Assembly (NCBI GenBank): GCA_019115185.1
Contig: DXDZ01000041.1
Span: forward strand, 1-51,495
Source of the DNA: Candidatus Agathobaculum merdipullorum
GTDB lineage: Bacteria > Bacillota > Clostridia > Oscillospirales > Butyricicoccaceae
Direction: 5' to 3'
DNA length: 51,495 nucleotides
Shown piece by piece: positions 34,017-42,381 of this stretch. The notes below the pieces were generated by a model that did not search any database, was not told the origin of the DNA, and saw only the letters and a program-made list of their open reading frames with translations. Positions within the stretch are counted from its first letter, which is position 1; every line of letters starts with the position of its first letter. Made by a program: the position numbers and the translations under genes.

Positions 34017-34850
34017 CTATTGATTGGCGCGGCGTGACAGGCGCAGTACGCCGTAGGAGTGAGAGAAGGGTAGCAGCAGAACACAGGCGAGTGCGGCGCA
34101 GCGCCCGAGTTCGCATAGCAGCAGCGGCACAGCGAAAAACACTTCGCCGTGGCGCGCAAAGTCTCCGATGGCGGCAAGTCCGGCTGCGGAGAAATTCGGA
34201 TAGGGCAGCAGGGCGGCGGTGTGCACGCCCAGCAACAGCACGGTACGCAGCGACATCAGCGCAAACAGGGCTCCACCGGCGGACAGGCCGCGTGCGGCTG
34301 CACCGGACAGCGACTCCGGCAGGGAGAGTGAGAGCACAAGCGAAGCGGGCAGCAGGCGCAGCAGAATGCGGCCAGTCTCACGCGGCAGGGAAGCGTCGGG
34401 CATAGCCCAATGCACAGGCTGAAGCTGTGAGACGGTCAGCACACCGCTCAATACTATCACCGTCCCGGCGAGCCATGCGACCGGCAGCGCCCACATCGCG
34501 CAGCGGTTGAGTCCTGCCGTCGCGGCAAGCAGTGAGCAGATTGTCAGAATCAAGATCAAGCTCCAAAGCGGACGGGAGGCAAATACGGTGCTGCGAAGAA
34601 AAATACCCATGCGGGAAAGCGAAGATGCAATCGGCCAGAGGGCAAGCAGCGCAAGCAGCCATTGCAGCACGCGGGAGCGCTGCCAGACCGGCGCGAGGCG
34701 TGCGCCGCCTGCGCAGACCAGTGCACAGATCAGGCTTGCCAGCGCGGCTGCATAGACGGTTTGCCCGGTGGCAGGCGTGTACAATATCTCGCTCAGGGGC
34801 AGCAGGGCAAACAGTGCCGCACCCCAGCGCGGAAACAGACGTTCACGCAT
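34017..34850 (-). CDS. Spore germination protein GerB-type permease, short form
   Basis: 277 residues, almost entirely hydrophobic, about eight membrane segments. It resembles the GerAB/APC-type germinant permease but lacks roughly 80-90 residues against the usual 360. The ATG at 34850 overlaps the end of the lipoprotein gene by eight bases. A longer open frame (to 35228) is a shadow of that gene. It is last in a leftward operon gerA-gerC-gerB and would form the receptor's membrane sensor. Recognition rests on context as much as on sequence. Confidence 0.7.
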   Translation of the reverse strand: MRERLFPRWGAALFALLPLSEILYTPATGQTVYAAALASLICALVCAGGARLAPVWQRSRVLQWLLALLALWPIASSLSRMGIFLRSTVFASRPLWSLILILTICSLLAATAGLNRCAMWALPVAWLAGTVIVLSGVLTVSQLQPVHWAMPDASLPRETGRILLRLLPASLVLSLSLPESLSGAAARGLSAGGALFALMSLRTVLLLGVHTAALLPYPNFSAAGLAAIGDFARHGEVFFAVPLLLCELGRCAALACVLLLPFSHSYGVLRLSRRANQ

Positions 34851-35475
34851 GACTGCTGCCTCCAATCTCGTCACCGTCGAGGAAGCAGGACAGGCGCTCG
34901 TTGGCAAAGACCGCCGTGCCTGCGGGCGCGGTCTGGCCGAATTCATCCAGATACAGCGCAGGCAGGATAGCAGTACCATCTGCATGCAGCACTTCGGAAA
35001 CGCGATAGAGCGGCATATCGGGCAGCGTGCCCTCCTGTGCGGCGCGGTCAAGCAGTTCGCTGAGTGCATAAACCTCATCGTCGTTTTGCAGCAGGTCGGT
35101 CGCTGTTCCATCACGTACGACCGCGACGCGCAGGCTGAGCCGCACGTCGTTTTCCGTGCAAAGATAATCGGCCAGCGGCAGAATACTTTCCTCTGCGACG
35201 TTTTCGCTGATGAGCAGCACCTGCGCATGACTTAGATATAGTTCGCCGGGGAGGATGTTGCTCAGATTGGTCAAAAGCTCAGGCAGGTCACGTCCGGTAG
35301 CGGAAAGATAGGCGGGCAAGGCCGCGTCATCCAGACTGTCCTGCCGCACGACCTCAGCGGTCAGACGGTAAACGTCGTCCTCCCGGTCGAGCGCAAGCGC
35401 GGAGACAGGAGAGACTTCGCGCGCACAGCCGCACAGCAGCAGTGAGAGAAGCAGTACGATTCCAGGCAGTTTCAA
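34843..35475 (-). CDS. Spore germination lipoprotein GerC, short form
   Basis: 210 residues. A lipoprotein signal (LLLSLLLCGC, Cys at 15 or 17) is followed by a region like the N-terminal domain of GerAC (SALALDREDD, LLTNLSNILPGELYLSHAQVLLISE, LADYL). Typical GerC proteins have 370-400 residues; the C-terminal half is absent here. It starts at a TTG that overlaps the gerA stop (TTGA), so it is translationally coupled. Confidence 0.8.
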   Translation of the reverse strand: MKLPGIVLLLSLLLCGCAREVSPVSALALDREDDVYRLTAEVVRQDSLDDAALPAYLSATGRDLPELLTNLSNILPGELYLSHAQVLLISENVAEESILPLADYLCTENDVRLSLRVAVVRDGTATDLLQNDDEVYALSELLDRAAQEGTLPDMPLYRVSEVLHADGTAILPALYLDEFGQTAPAGTAVFANERLSCFLDGDEIGGSSHA

Positions 35476-36923
35476 GGTTTGTCCCCCTTTGATGGATTCC
35501 GTTTGACCGCAAAACGGTCATGCCGCATGAAAAACCATGGTGCACGCAGCCATGCGTCCTCTTGCTCGGCCTGTACGCGCGGAATGAGGTTGAGCAGATA
35601 GGGCACCGAGCAGGAGTGCATCCGGCAAAGCCATGTCAGCGTGAGCGCAAGCGCAAAGCCGACGCCATACAACCCGTAGGCGGCAGCGCCAGCCAGCAGC
35701 GCAAAACGCAGCCACAGGGTTGCGGTTTGCAGCTTGGGTACCATCAGGCCGGTCACGCCTGCAATGGCGACCACAATAACGGTCGGTGCGGCGGCAAAGC
35801 GCGCCGAGACCGCAGCCTGTCCGAGCACGAGACCGCCGACAATGCTCATCGTCTGTCCCATCGCACCCGGTGTGCGCGCACCGGCTTCTTTGAGTGCTTC
35901 GAGTACGAGCAGCATGAGGAAAGTCTCCCATCCGATAGGCAGCGGCACGCCGCGCTGCGCCGCTGAAACAGCAAATAGCAGCCGGGCGGGTACCAGTTCG
36001 CGGTGGTACAGCATCAGCGCGACATAGACGGCGGGAAAGGTGATCGTGAACAGAAAGCCCGCCACGCGCAGCAGGCGAGACAGATTGGCCTGCAGAAAGT
36101 TAATATAGTAATCGTCGTTGGACTGGAAGCACTCTTGAAACAAAAACGGCGCTGTCAGCACGACCGGGCTACCATCCACGACGATCGCGCAGCGTCCTTC
36201 CACAAGCCGCGCCGCGACCACATCCGGGCGCTCGGTCGTGCCGAGAGTGGGGAAGGGAGCAAAGCGGTGGTCGCGGATGCGCTCGGCCAGATAGTTGGCG
36301 TCCAGCACACTGTCGATGTCGAGCGATTCCAGCTTGCGCCGCAGATGGGTAATCAGCTTTTGCTCGCACACGCCCGCCAGATAGCACAAACAGACCACCG
36401 TGTTGGTGCGGCTGCCGATGCGCAGAAAGGTGAATTTGAGCCGTCTGTCATTCAGCCGCCGGCGAATGAGAGCGAGATTGGGCATAAAGCATTCGGTGAA
36501 GCCCTCGCGCGGGCCGGAGAGCACACGCTCGTTTTCTGGTTCGGACGCGCTGCGCACGGAAAAGCCCTTGGTGTTGACCACCACCGGCCGCGCATCGCCT
36601 TCGGTGAATACCACCGTGTCGCCATATAGAAAGGAGGCGAACAGCTTGGAAGCGTCGGTTTCTACGCGGCTGTCGTTGATTTGCAGCACGGTTTGGCAGA
36701 GCGTTTCCGCCGAGGCGCGGGACAGATCGGAACAGACGATCGGCCGGATGACGCTTTGGTTGATGGCGATGTTGTTGACCATGCCGTCAAAGAAGAATAC
36801 GGCGCAGGAAAGACCCGCATGACCGATCGCGCGGCGCGTGACAAAGGTGTTATCGCCTTGAAAGATCGCCTGCATCAGACGGATATTGCTCTCCAGATCG
36901 GTGGAAAATGTGATGGAATCCAT
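35472..36923 (-). CDS. gerA: Spore germination receptor subunit GerA
   Basis: 483 residues, near normal GerA length. A large soluble N-terminal half has the family segments SGPREGFTECFMPNLALIRRR, PTLGTTERPDVVAARLVEGR and DGSPVVLTAPFLFQE. The C-terminal half has about five membrane segments. It sits in the spore inner membrane and with the two following genes should sense germinants. The two partners are unusually short. The start has AAGGGGTG upstream. It lies 45 bases downstream of spoIIP in the same direction. Confidence 0.92.
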   Translation of the reverse strand: MDSITFSTDLESNIRLMQAIFQGDNTFVTRRAIGHAGLSCAVFFFDGMVNNIAINQSVIRPIVCSDLSRASAETLCQTVLQINDSRVETDASKLFASFLYGDTVVFTEGDARPVVVNTKGFSVRSASEPENERVLSGPREGFTECFMPNLALIRRRLNDRRLKFTFLRIGSRTNTVVCLCYLAGVCEQKLITHLRRKLESLDIDSVLDANYLAERIRDHRFAPFPTLGTTERPDVVAARLVEGRCAIVVDGSPVVLTAPFLFQECFQSNDDYYINFLQANLSRLLRVAGFLFTITFPAVYVALMLYHRELVPARLLFAVSAAQRGVPLPIGWETFLMLLVLEALKEAGARTPGAMGQTMSIVGGLVLGQAAVSARFAAAPTVIVVAIAGVTGLMVPKLQTATLWLRFALLAGAAAYGLYGVGFALALTLTWLCRMHSCSVPYLLNLIPRVQAEQEDAWLRAPWFFMRHDRFAVKRNPSKGDKP

Positions 36924-36968
36924 GGTTTCACCCCTTATCAGGGGTATTTTGCGCCAAATAGGGCAGGG

Positions 36969-38030
36969 TTATACGTCGTTTAAGTCGTCTGCCAGCGTTT
37001 GCCCGAATAAACGGATCGCGGCGAGCGCTTCCGGCATGGTGTTACCCGAGGAGCCGACTTCGATCAGCATCGACCCGGCGCGAACATGCTGGTTAAAGCG
37101 CTGGGTACGCAGGTTGACCGGACGCATCAAGCCGGGGTAGGCGCGGTTGAGTTTATATTGCAGACCGGTGACATAATTTAGATTGTCCTGCCAGTTCGGA
37201 TGGGTCAGTCCACCGTCATCCGTGCCGACCACGAACATCAACTGCGCCATTTCCTCGCCGTTAATTGTGCAGGAGGTCTTGTAGGCCTGCCCGTCGTCGG
37301 TCAGAATGGAGTCGCGGTGCAGGTCGATGACGATTTGAATGGAAGGGTATTGGTCGATCGCCTGTTCGATCGCGGCGAGCGAACGGTCATACGACCCGGA
37401 ATAGGCAGGGGAGTCGAAAATATCACGGATATGAACGGTTTCGATTCCATTATCCTGCAAGATGCTTTGCAGTTCGTCACCGACACGCACGACATTGTAT
37501 CGGGTGTCGGTCGTGCGTTCGTTTTCGGTCGGTGTATAGGGGAAAGCGGCGTCTGGCGTATAGCTTTCACTGCCATGCGTATGTACGATGAGCACCTGCG
37601 GGCCGTCGCCGCTGACGTGGATAGCGGCATTCGACGCCAGACAGGCCGCCACATCGACTGCATAGGAGGTTTCATTGTTGATGGTGATGGTGGCGGCCTT
37701 ATCTGCGGCATCCAGCACCGGATTGTCGTTATCTTCCGTCTGGGGAATATAGGTGCTTTCGGCAAGCGGGCTGTCGGCGTCCTCGCTGAGGGCGGATGCT
37801 GCGGTACGCGGGACGAATACCGCAGCCTGATCAGGTGACAGGCCAAGCTCGAGCGAAACTGCGCGCAGAATGAAGTCGCCGTTGCCGGCCAGGCGTGTCA
37901 GTGCCTGCTGCGCAGTGGATTCGCCGCCCATGCGCGAAAACAATAGCAGCGAGGCAGCAATGCACAGCGTAACGGCGGCAGGCAGACCGATGCCGCGCCG
38001 CCGCCGAATGGGTTTCCTGTGTCTTCTCAT
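36969..38030 (-). CDS. spoIIP: Stage II sporulation protein P (SpoIIP)
   Basis: 353 residues. It is the amidase/endopeptidase that cuts septal peptidoglycan during engulfment together with SpoIID and SpoIIM. One N-terminal membrane anchor (about 16-32) precedes the amidase domain with VHTHGSESY (His150/His152), DLHRD (His238) and MLIEVGSSGNT carrying the catalytic Glu. The ATG at 38030 follows GGGAGG by 8 bases; a GTG at 38039 overlaps that site. It follows gpr, the usual clostridial order. Confidence 0.93.
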   Translation of the reverse strand: MRRHRKPIRRRRGIGLPAAVTLCIAASLLLFSRMGGESTAQQALTRLAGNGDFILRAVSLELGLSPDQAAVFVPRTAASALSEDADSPLAESTYIPQTEDNDNPVLDAADKAATITINNETSYAVDVAACLASNAAIHVSGDGPQVLIVHTHGSESYTPDAAFPYTPTENERTTDTRYNVVRVGDELQSILQDNGIETVHIRDIFDSPAYSGSYDRSLAAIEQAIDQYPSIQIVIDLHRDSILTDDGQAYKTSCTINGEEMAQLMFVVGTDDGGLTHPNWQDNLNYVTGLQYKLNRAYPGLMRPVNLRTQRFNQHVRAGSMLIEVGSSGNTMPEALAAIRLFGQTLADDLNDV

Positions 38031-38057
38031 CGTTGCCACCTCCCTGCGTTTTGTTCT

Positions 38058-38086
38058 ATCATACGCCCGTCCGTGCGCGAGTATGA
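38058..38086 (-). promoter_or_regulatory. Candidate sigma-E promoter of spoIIP
   Basis: Read leftward: TCATACT (38086-38080), 14 bases, CGTATGAT (38065-38058). The -35 matches KMATATT at six of seven positions; the -10 matches CATACAMT at five of eight. spoIIP is sigma-E dependent in Bacillus. Confidence 0.4.
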
Positions 38087-38105
38087 CCGAAAGATGGCGG
38101 GAAGT

Positions 38106-38993
38106 TCAAGACAAATACAGGTCGATATCGCTGACGGTCAGATGCGGGTGCAGCGCCATGTTGACGGCATAGCCGATCACACGGGCAATATCGGCAACCT
38201 CGCGGTCGATGTCGCGCGTGGTGACCATAACCGGCAGGGAAAGATCGTCGAGAGCCTCGCAGGAGGGGCTGCCCAGCTGCGCGGCGATTTCGTGTGCAAG
38301 TGTCGCGCCGTCAACCACGGTCGGTACGCCAATAGCGATAACCGGCACGCCAAGCGTGTCGCTGTTGAGCGCGGCGCGCGCATTGCCTACACCTGCGCCG
38401 GGTGTGATGCCGGTATCGGCCAACTGGATGGTGCGCAGCAAGCGGGACAGGCGACCAGCTGCCAGCGCGTCTACTGCCAGCACCGCGGCGGGCTTGATGC
38501 GGTCCAGCACACCGCAGATGACTTCGCCAGTCTCTACACCGGTCTGGCCCAGCACACCGGGGGCGAGCGCGGACACCGGCCGCCAAGAGGCGAATACGTC
38601 CGGTACCTGTTCGACCAGATGCCGTGTGGCAATCACATGGTCGATTGCTTGCGGGCCAATGGCGTCCGGGGTAATCATGCGGTTGCCCAGACCGGTCACT
38701 AACACCGGACCGGAGGCCGCGCTGTCCGGCAGCAGTTCGCCCAGAAGGGTGCTCAGTGCGCGGCAGGCGCGTGGGAAGGCATCCTCCTCCCGTCGAACGA
38801 GCGCGTCCAGTTCCAACGTCACATACCGCCCGCAGGGCTTGCCGATCTCCTGCGCTGCCTGCTCGGTTAAGATTTCGACTTCGCTGACCGAAAAACCTTC
38901 AATGGTGCGTTCGTCTTGCCGAACCTGCCGCAGATCGGCTGCATGGGACAGATTTTGTACCGCTTCGACTGCCAGATCTGTGCGAAAAGCCAT
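38106..38993 (-). CDS. gpr: Spore protease GPR (degrades small acid-soluble proteins)
   Basis: 295 residues from MAFRTDLAVEA; an in-frame ATG two codons upstream lies too close to the AAGGAGTG site. It is made as a zymogen in the forespore and cleaves SASPs at germination. Family segments are SEVEILTEQAAQEIGKPCGRY split over 29-50, GLGNRMITPDAIGP, GVLGQTGVETGE, VDALAA and DTGITPGAGVGNAR. It is divergent from rpsT, a conserved clostridial arrangement. Confidence 0.95.
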   Translation of the reverse strand: MAFRTDLAVEAVQNLSHAADLRQVRQDERTIEGFSVSEVEILTEQAAQEIGKPCGRYVTLELDALVRREEDAFPRACRALSTLLGELLPDSAASGPVLVTGLGNRMITPDAIGPQAIDHVIATRHLVEQVPDVFASWRPVSALAPGVLGQTGVETGEVICGVLDRIKPAAVLAVDALAAGRLSRLLRTIQLADTGITPGAGVGNARAALNSDTLGVPVIAIGVPTVVDGATLAHEIAAQLGSPSCEALDDLSLPVMVTTRDIDREVADIARVIGYAVNMALHPHLTVSDIDLYLS

Positions 38994-39015
38994 GTGCATT
39001 CACTCCTTTTTGGAG

Positions 39016-39044
39016 TATTTTACGGCGCTGCGGATTTTTTATAC
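39016..39044 (-). promoter_or_regulatory. Candidate sigma-F/sigma-G promoter of gpr
   Basis: Read leftward: GTATA (39044-39040), 15 bases, CGTAAAATA (39024-39016). It has the same spacing and a similar -10 to the site before sigG. gpr is transcribed by sigma-F and sigma-G in Bacillus. Confidence 0.5.
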
Positions 39045-39063
39045 AGAAACATGGAAAAAAGAC

Positions 39064-39092
39064 TTGCATTTTGGAAAAAGTGATGGTAGAAT
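39064..39092 (+). promoter_or_regulatory. Promoter of rpsT
   Basis: TTGCAT (39064-39069), 17 bases, TAGAAT (39087-39092), 41 bases before the S20 start. Confidence 0.7.
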
Positions 39093-39133
39093 AGAAACAC
39101 TGACGAATAGAAAACGAAGGAGGTGTTTTCGGA

Positions 39134-39397
39134 ATGCCCAACATCAAGTCTGCAAAGAAGCGTGTTAAGGTTAACGCTATCAAGGCGATGAACAACCAGA
39201 TGGCTAAGAGCGCGCTCAAGACCACGCTGAAGAAGTTCGATACGGCTGTTGCTGCCGGCGATAAGGCGGAAGCGACTGTTGCTTATACGACCGCTGTCAA
39301 GGCGGTTGATCAGGCGGCTGCCAAGCACCTCCTGCATAAGAACAACGCGGCCAACAAGAAGAGCAAGATGACTACCAAGCTCAACGGCATGGCGTAA
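39134..39397 (+). CDS. rpsT: 30S ribosomal protein S20
   Basis: 87 residues, Lys/Ala-rich helical protein binding 16S rRNA. MPNIKSAKKRVKVN is the usual start and KHLLHKNNAANKKSKM the usual end. AAGGAGGTG is a strong ribosome site. Single-gene unit with its own promoter and terminator. Confidence 0.98.
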   Translation: MPNIKSAKKRVKVNAIKAMNNQMAKSALKTTLKKFDTAVAAGDKAEATVAYTTAVKAVDQAAAKHLLHKNNAANKKSKMTTKLNGMA

Positions 39398-39418
39398 GAG
39401 TTCGTAATAGAACAATGA

Positions 39419-39450
39419 AAAATCCCGAGACGAGAGTCTCGGGATTTTTT
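39419..39450 (+). terminator. Terminator after rpsT
   Basis: AAATCCCGAGAC-GAGA-GTCTCGGGATTTTTT. The rest of 39,451-39,657 holds no gene I can support. Confidence 0.93.
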
Positions 39451-39657
39451 CGTTCAGTGCCGAATATGTCTGTGGTCGATGAAATTCTGGAATGGGGCAC
39501 AGCATTGAATAGTGGCAACAGAGAGTGTCTGCCGACAGTGAAGTGGCACAGTTTTCCCCCACATGCAGTGATGACTAAAAGTGATAGAAAAATAGGGAAA
39601 AACGTGGGAAATCGCGGATAATGAAAACCGAAACAACAATTTTATTCAACTTTTAAC

Positions 39658-39686
39658 TTGCCAAGTGGGGACAGATATGCTATACT
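39658..39686 (+). promoter_or_regulatory. Promoter of the SLH-domain protein
   Basis: TTGCCA (39658-39663), 17 bases, TATACT (39681-39686). Confidence 0.7.
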
Positions 39687-39754
39687 TTTGCAGTAAGTTT
39701 ACATGAGTGGAGCAAATCTCCCCATGTTGTCCACCTTACGGCAAGGAGAAGATT

Positions 39755-40846
39755 ATGACAAGAACGCGTAAGCTGGTGGCAGCAATGCTGCTGGTTGCCG
39801 TCGTTACGATAAGCGTACTGACTGCTGCGCTTGCGACGGACAACACGGAAACCTATGCGTATTTGCCCGATCACTCTGTTTATTTCTATGACGTTACAGA
39901 GCAGTACGCATGGGCGCACCGCGAAGTTGATACGCTTGCGGTAGCAGGCGTCATCAAGGGCAGCGGTAATCATTTGTTTTACCCTGAAAGGGCCATTACC
40001 CGGGCGGATTTTATTGTGATGCTGGATCGTGCATTCGGCATGAGTGAGGCGCTGGACAGCGGCCTGATTGATGCCAGCGGTACATTTGTAGACGTACCGG
40101 GCAACACCTATTACAGCAAGTCAGTCACTGCGGCAAAGGCTTTCGGCGTTGCTACGGGGACGGATGATAACCGGTTTCTCCCGTTACAGAACATGACTCG
40201 ACAAGATGCCATGGTGTTTCTCAAGCGTACACTCGACCGCACACAGCTGATACTGCCGGTAGGAACGTTGTCTGGGTATTCGGATATCAATCAGATTTCC
40301 AGTTATGCCCGTGATGCAGTCAGCGCATTGGTCAATGCAAGAGTGATCAGTGGTACAAACGGCAAGCTGAATCCGACAGCAAATGTCACCCGTGCGGAAA
40401 TGGCGGTCATGCTGTATCGCGCGACTCATCTGCTGGATGCGGGTACAAATGCAGTTTATGAGCAGCGCAGTAATGTGGTCAATGTCTGCATCGGCGCGCA
40501 GAGCTATTGTGATGTGGTCATTGAGAGTTATGACCCCAGTGTGCAGTATGAGGGACTCATGCAATATACCAACCTGCGGCAGGAGAATGGCGTAACATAT
40601 ATCACGCTGACCAAGCAGCAGGACATCAACCGCACGGTTTCTTATGCAAACGGGCAGTTTGTGTTCAACGATCCGCAGGGAGACGGCACGATCACTATTC
40701 CCGCAGCAGAAAATTGTGTGGCGGTGGATGTAACACAGCCGTATCACCAAATTGATGCGCCGGTTAGCACAGGAAAAGGGTATCGGCACTGTTATCCATC
40801 CATTGTTAACGGCCAGGTTTCGGTAATCTATTATACAACTGCATAA
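39755..40846 (+). CDS. Secreted protein with three SLH repeats and an unknown C-terminal domain
   Basis: 363 residues. A signal peptide (1-27) ends in AALAT. Three SLH repeats follow: FYDVTEQYAWAHREVDTL to TRADFIVML, FVDVPGNTYYSKSVTAAK to TRQDAMVFL, and YSDINQISSYARDAVSAL to TRAEMAVML. The last 120 or so residues (VYEQRSNVVNVCIGAQSY onward) are not recognised and look beta-rich. It should be attached to the wall by the SLH part and display the C-terminal domain. The start follows AAGGAGAAG; an upstream ATG at 39707 lacks a site. Confidence 0.87.
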   Translation: MTRTRKLVAAMLLVAVVTISVLTAALATDNTETYAYLPDHSVYFYDVTEQYAWAHREVDTLAVAGVIKGSGNHLFYPERAITRADFIVMLDRAFGMSEALDSGLIDASGTFVDVPGNTYYSKSVTAAKAFGVATGTDDNRFLPLQNMTRQDAMVFLKRTLDRTQLILPVGTLSGYSDINQISSYARDAVSALVNARVISGTNGKLNPTANVTRAEMAVMLYRATHLLDAGTNAVYEQRSNVVNVCIGAQSYCDVVIESYDPSVQYEGLMQYTNLRQENGVTYITLTKQQDINRTVSYANGQFVFNDPQGDGTITIPAAENCVAVDVTQPYHQIDAPVSTGKGYRHCYPSIVNGQVSVIYYTTA

Positions 40847-40850
40847 ATGG

Positions 40851-40882
40851 AAAAATCCACCGGATTCGTCCGGTGGATTTTT
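40851..40882. terminator. Bidirectional terminator after the SLH protein
   Basis: AAAAATCCACCGGA-TTCG-TCCGGTGGATTTTTT between convergent genes. Confidence 0.92.
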
Positions 40883-40888
40883 TGCTTG

Positions 40889-42205
40889 TCAGTCCTTTGC
40901 CAAATGCAGGCCATCGTAGCGGGTAACATGGAAGGTATATGGCAATGCGGTGGTTTCAAAGCCGATCTCACGCAGTACGGCACGGACGTTCTCTACCAGA
41001 TGATAGTTAAAGTCACGCTGGGAGATGGAAACTTTGAGCGTATCCTTATATGAGCTGACCAGAATGCCGAACGGTTGGAAAGCACAAGGTAAAATGGCGG
41101 AATAATCGGCCACAAGCGGCTCCATGCTGGGCGGTAACTTGAATTCTCCGATATTGGTCAGAATAAAGCTGTCGCGGCGAATATAATCACGTGCCTGCTG
41201 GCGCATCATCTGCTCTTTTTCGTCGATGGGCATGTCCAATTTATGCGACTTGGCAACGCGGTTTGCGTTTTTCAGCGCCCAGAATACTGCGTGCGGCAGG
41301 TTCTTCTGCGTGTCAAAGTAGGCTTTGCACGCCTGACAGGCTTCCAAAAACGGCATGCTGAAGTATTCATAGAAGAAGGGGAGATCGAGCAGGGAGACGA
41401 AAAAGCGGGTGGTCGTGGTCTTAACGTAGGCGCGCAAGTCCATCGGCACTTCTGCGATGATCGGCTCGGTGCGGTCGGTGCCCTCATAGTAGGTGCGGTA
41501 CATGCCCATGGAGATCGCCGTCATCAGGAAGGTCATGGGCGTTACGCCGTTGCCTTTGGTATATTCGAGTAGCTGCGGAAGCGACATGGTCAGTTCGGTG
41601 GTAAGCTCATTGTCGTCGTTCCGGCTGTCGTATTCCGGCATATGGAAAGAGGGGATATCCGGATGATGGTCGGCGTCCGATTGCGGCATGCCGCGCAGAC
41701 GCAGATAACCGTCCTCGCAGTCCTGCGGGGTAAACTGCGTTTCATTGGTGCGGATGGAACGCCCGGGGTCTACATCGTGCCCCATCCCTTTGAGGTAATA
41801 GTACAAAATCGTGCGGATGAACTGATCAAAGCCGCGGCCGTCCGAAATGCAGTGTTGATATTCCAGATAGATGGTATTGTCCTTATAGCCGCACAGGAAC
41901 AGATAGCCGTTAGTGTCCTCTGATCCGATATAGTACGGAGAAAGGTCATTCATCGGCAGCACCTTGGGCGGCTGATGTAGGATGCGGTAGCTGTACTGCG
42001 TATCGCCGCGGACAAGGCCCAACCCAAACTGGGGATAACGGTCAAGTGTGGTGCGCACAGCCGCCAACAGTACGCGCGGATCGACCGGTTCGGTCATGCG
42101 GATGATGTGGCGCGGTGCGGTGGTCAGGTCTTTGTGCGTTGCATACATAAAAATTGCGCCGTAACTGTCTACTTTTAACAGCGCATCTTGATAGGCTTCA
42201 TTCAT
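40889..42205 (-). CDS. HxxxDG acyltransferase (alcohol acetyltransferase/condensation-domain-like)
   Basis: 438 residues. The catalytic motif is QHCISDGRGF (HxxxDG, about residue 120), typical of the CoA-dependent acyltransferase superfamily (alcohol acetyltransferases, PapA, NRPS condensation domains). It is followed by a structural stretch FVSLLDLPFFYEYFSM and a late FGILVSSYKDTLKVSISQRD, as in stand-alone members. It has no signal peptide and no carrier-protein genes nearby. Donor and acceptor are unknown; neighbouring glycan genes make a sugar or lipid acceptor possible. The start at 42205 follows GGGAGGTG; a GTG at 42214 overlaps that site. Confidence 0.78.
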   Translation of the reverse strand: MNEAYQDALLKVDSYGAIFMYATHKDLTTAPRHIIRMTEPVDPRVLLAAVRTTLDRYPQFGLGLVRGDTQYSYRILHQPPKVLPMNDLSPYYIGSEDTNGYLFLCGYKDNTIYLEYQHCISDGRGFDQFIRTILYYYLKGMGHDVDPGRSIRTNETQFTPQDCEDGYLRLRGMPQSDADHHPDIPSFHMPEYDSRNDDNELTTELTMSLPQLLEYTKGNGVTPMTFLMTAISMGMYRTYYEGTDRTEPIIAEVPMDLRAYVKTTTTRFFVSLLDLPFFYEYFSMPFLEACQACKAYFDTQKNLPHAVFWALKNANRVAKSHKLDMPIDEKEQMMRQQARDYIRRDSFILTNIGEFKLPPSMEPLVADYSAILPCAFQPFGILVSSYKDTLKVSISQRDFNYHLVENVRAVLREIGFETTALPYTFHVTRYDGLHLAKD

Positions 42206-42381
42206 AACAGACACCTCCCATTACAATATAATATTATAAATCAAAGTGTGTCAAAAAAACAGAGAATCCACGCAGAATTTGGAAAAACATAACAAAGTTT
42301 TTTGCGCGGTCAATGCACTGAAATTTGGTCTGGTCCCATTTGGTGCAAAAAAGCATATGCTGGATGGGAGGGATTTCTGTG

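Noticed and set aside
34850-35228. N-terminal extension of the germination permease
   Set aside because: This stretch is a shadow of the gerC frame; the ATG at 34850 in the gerC end gives the expected overlap.
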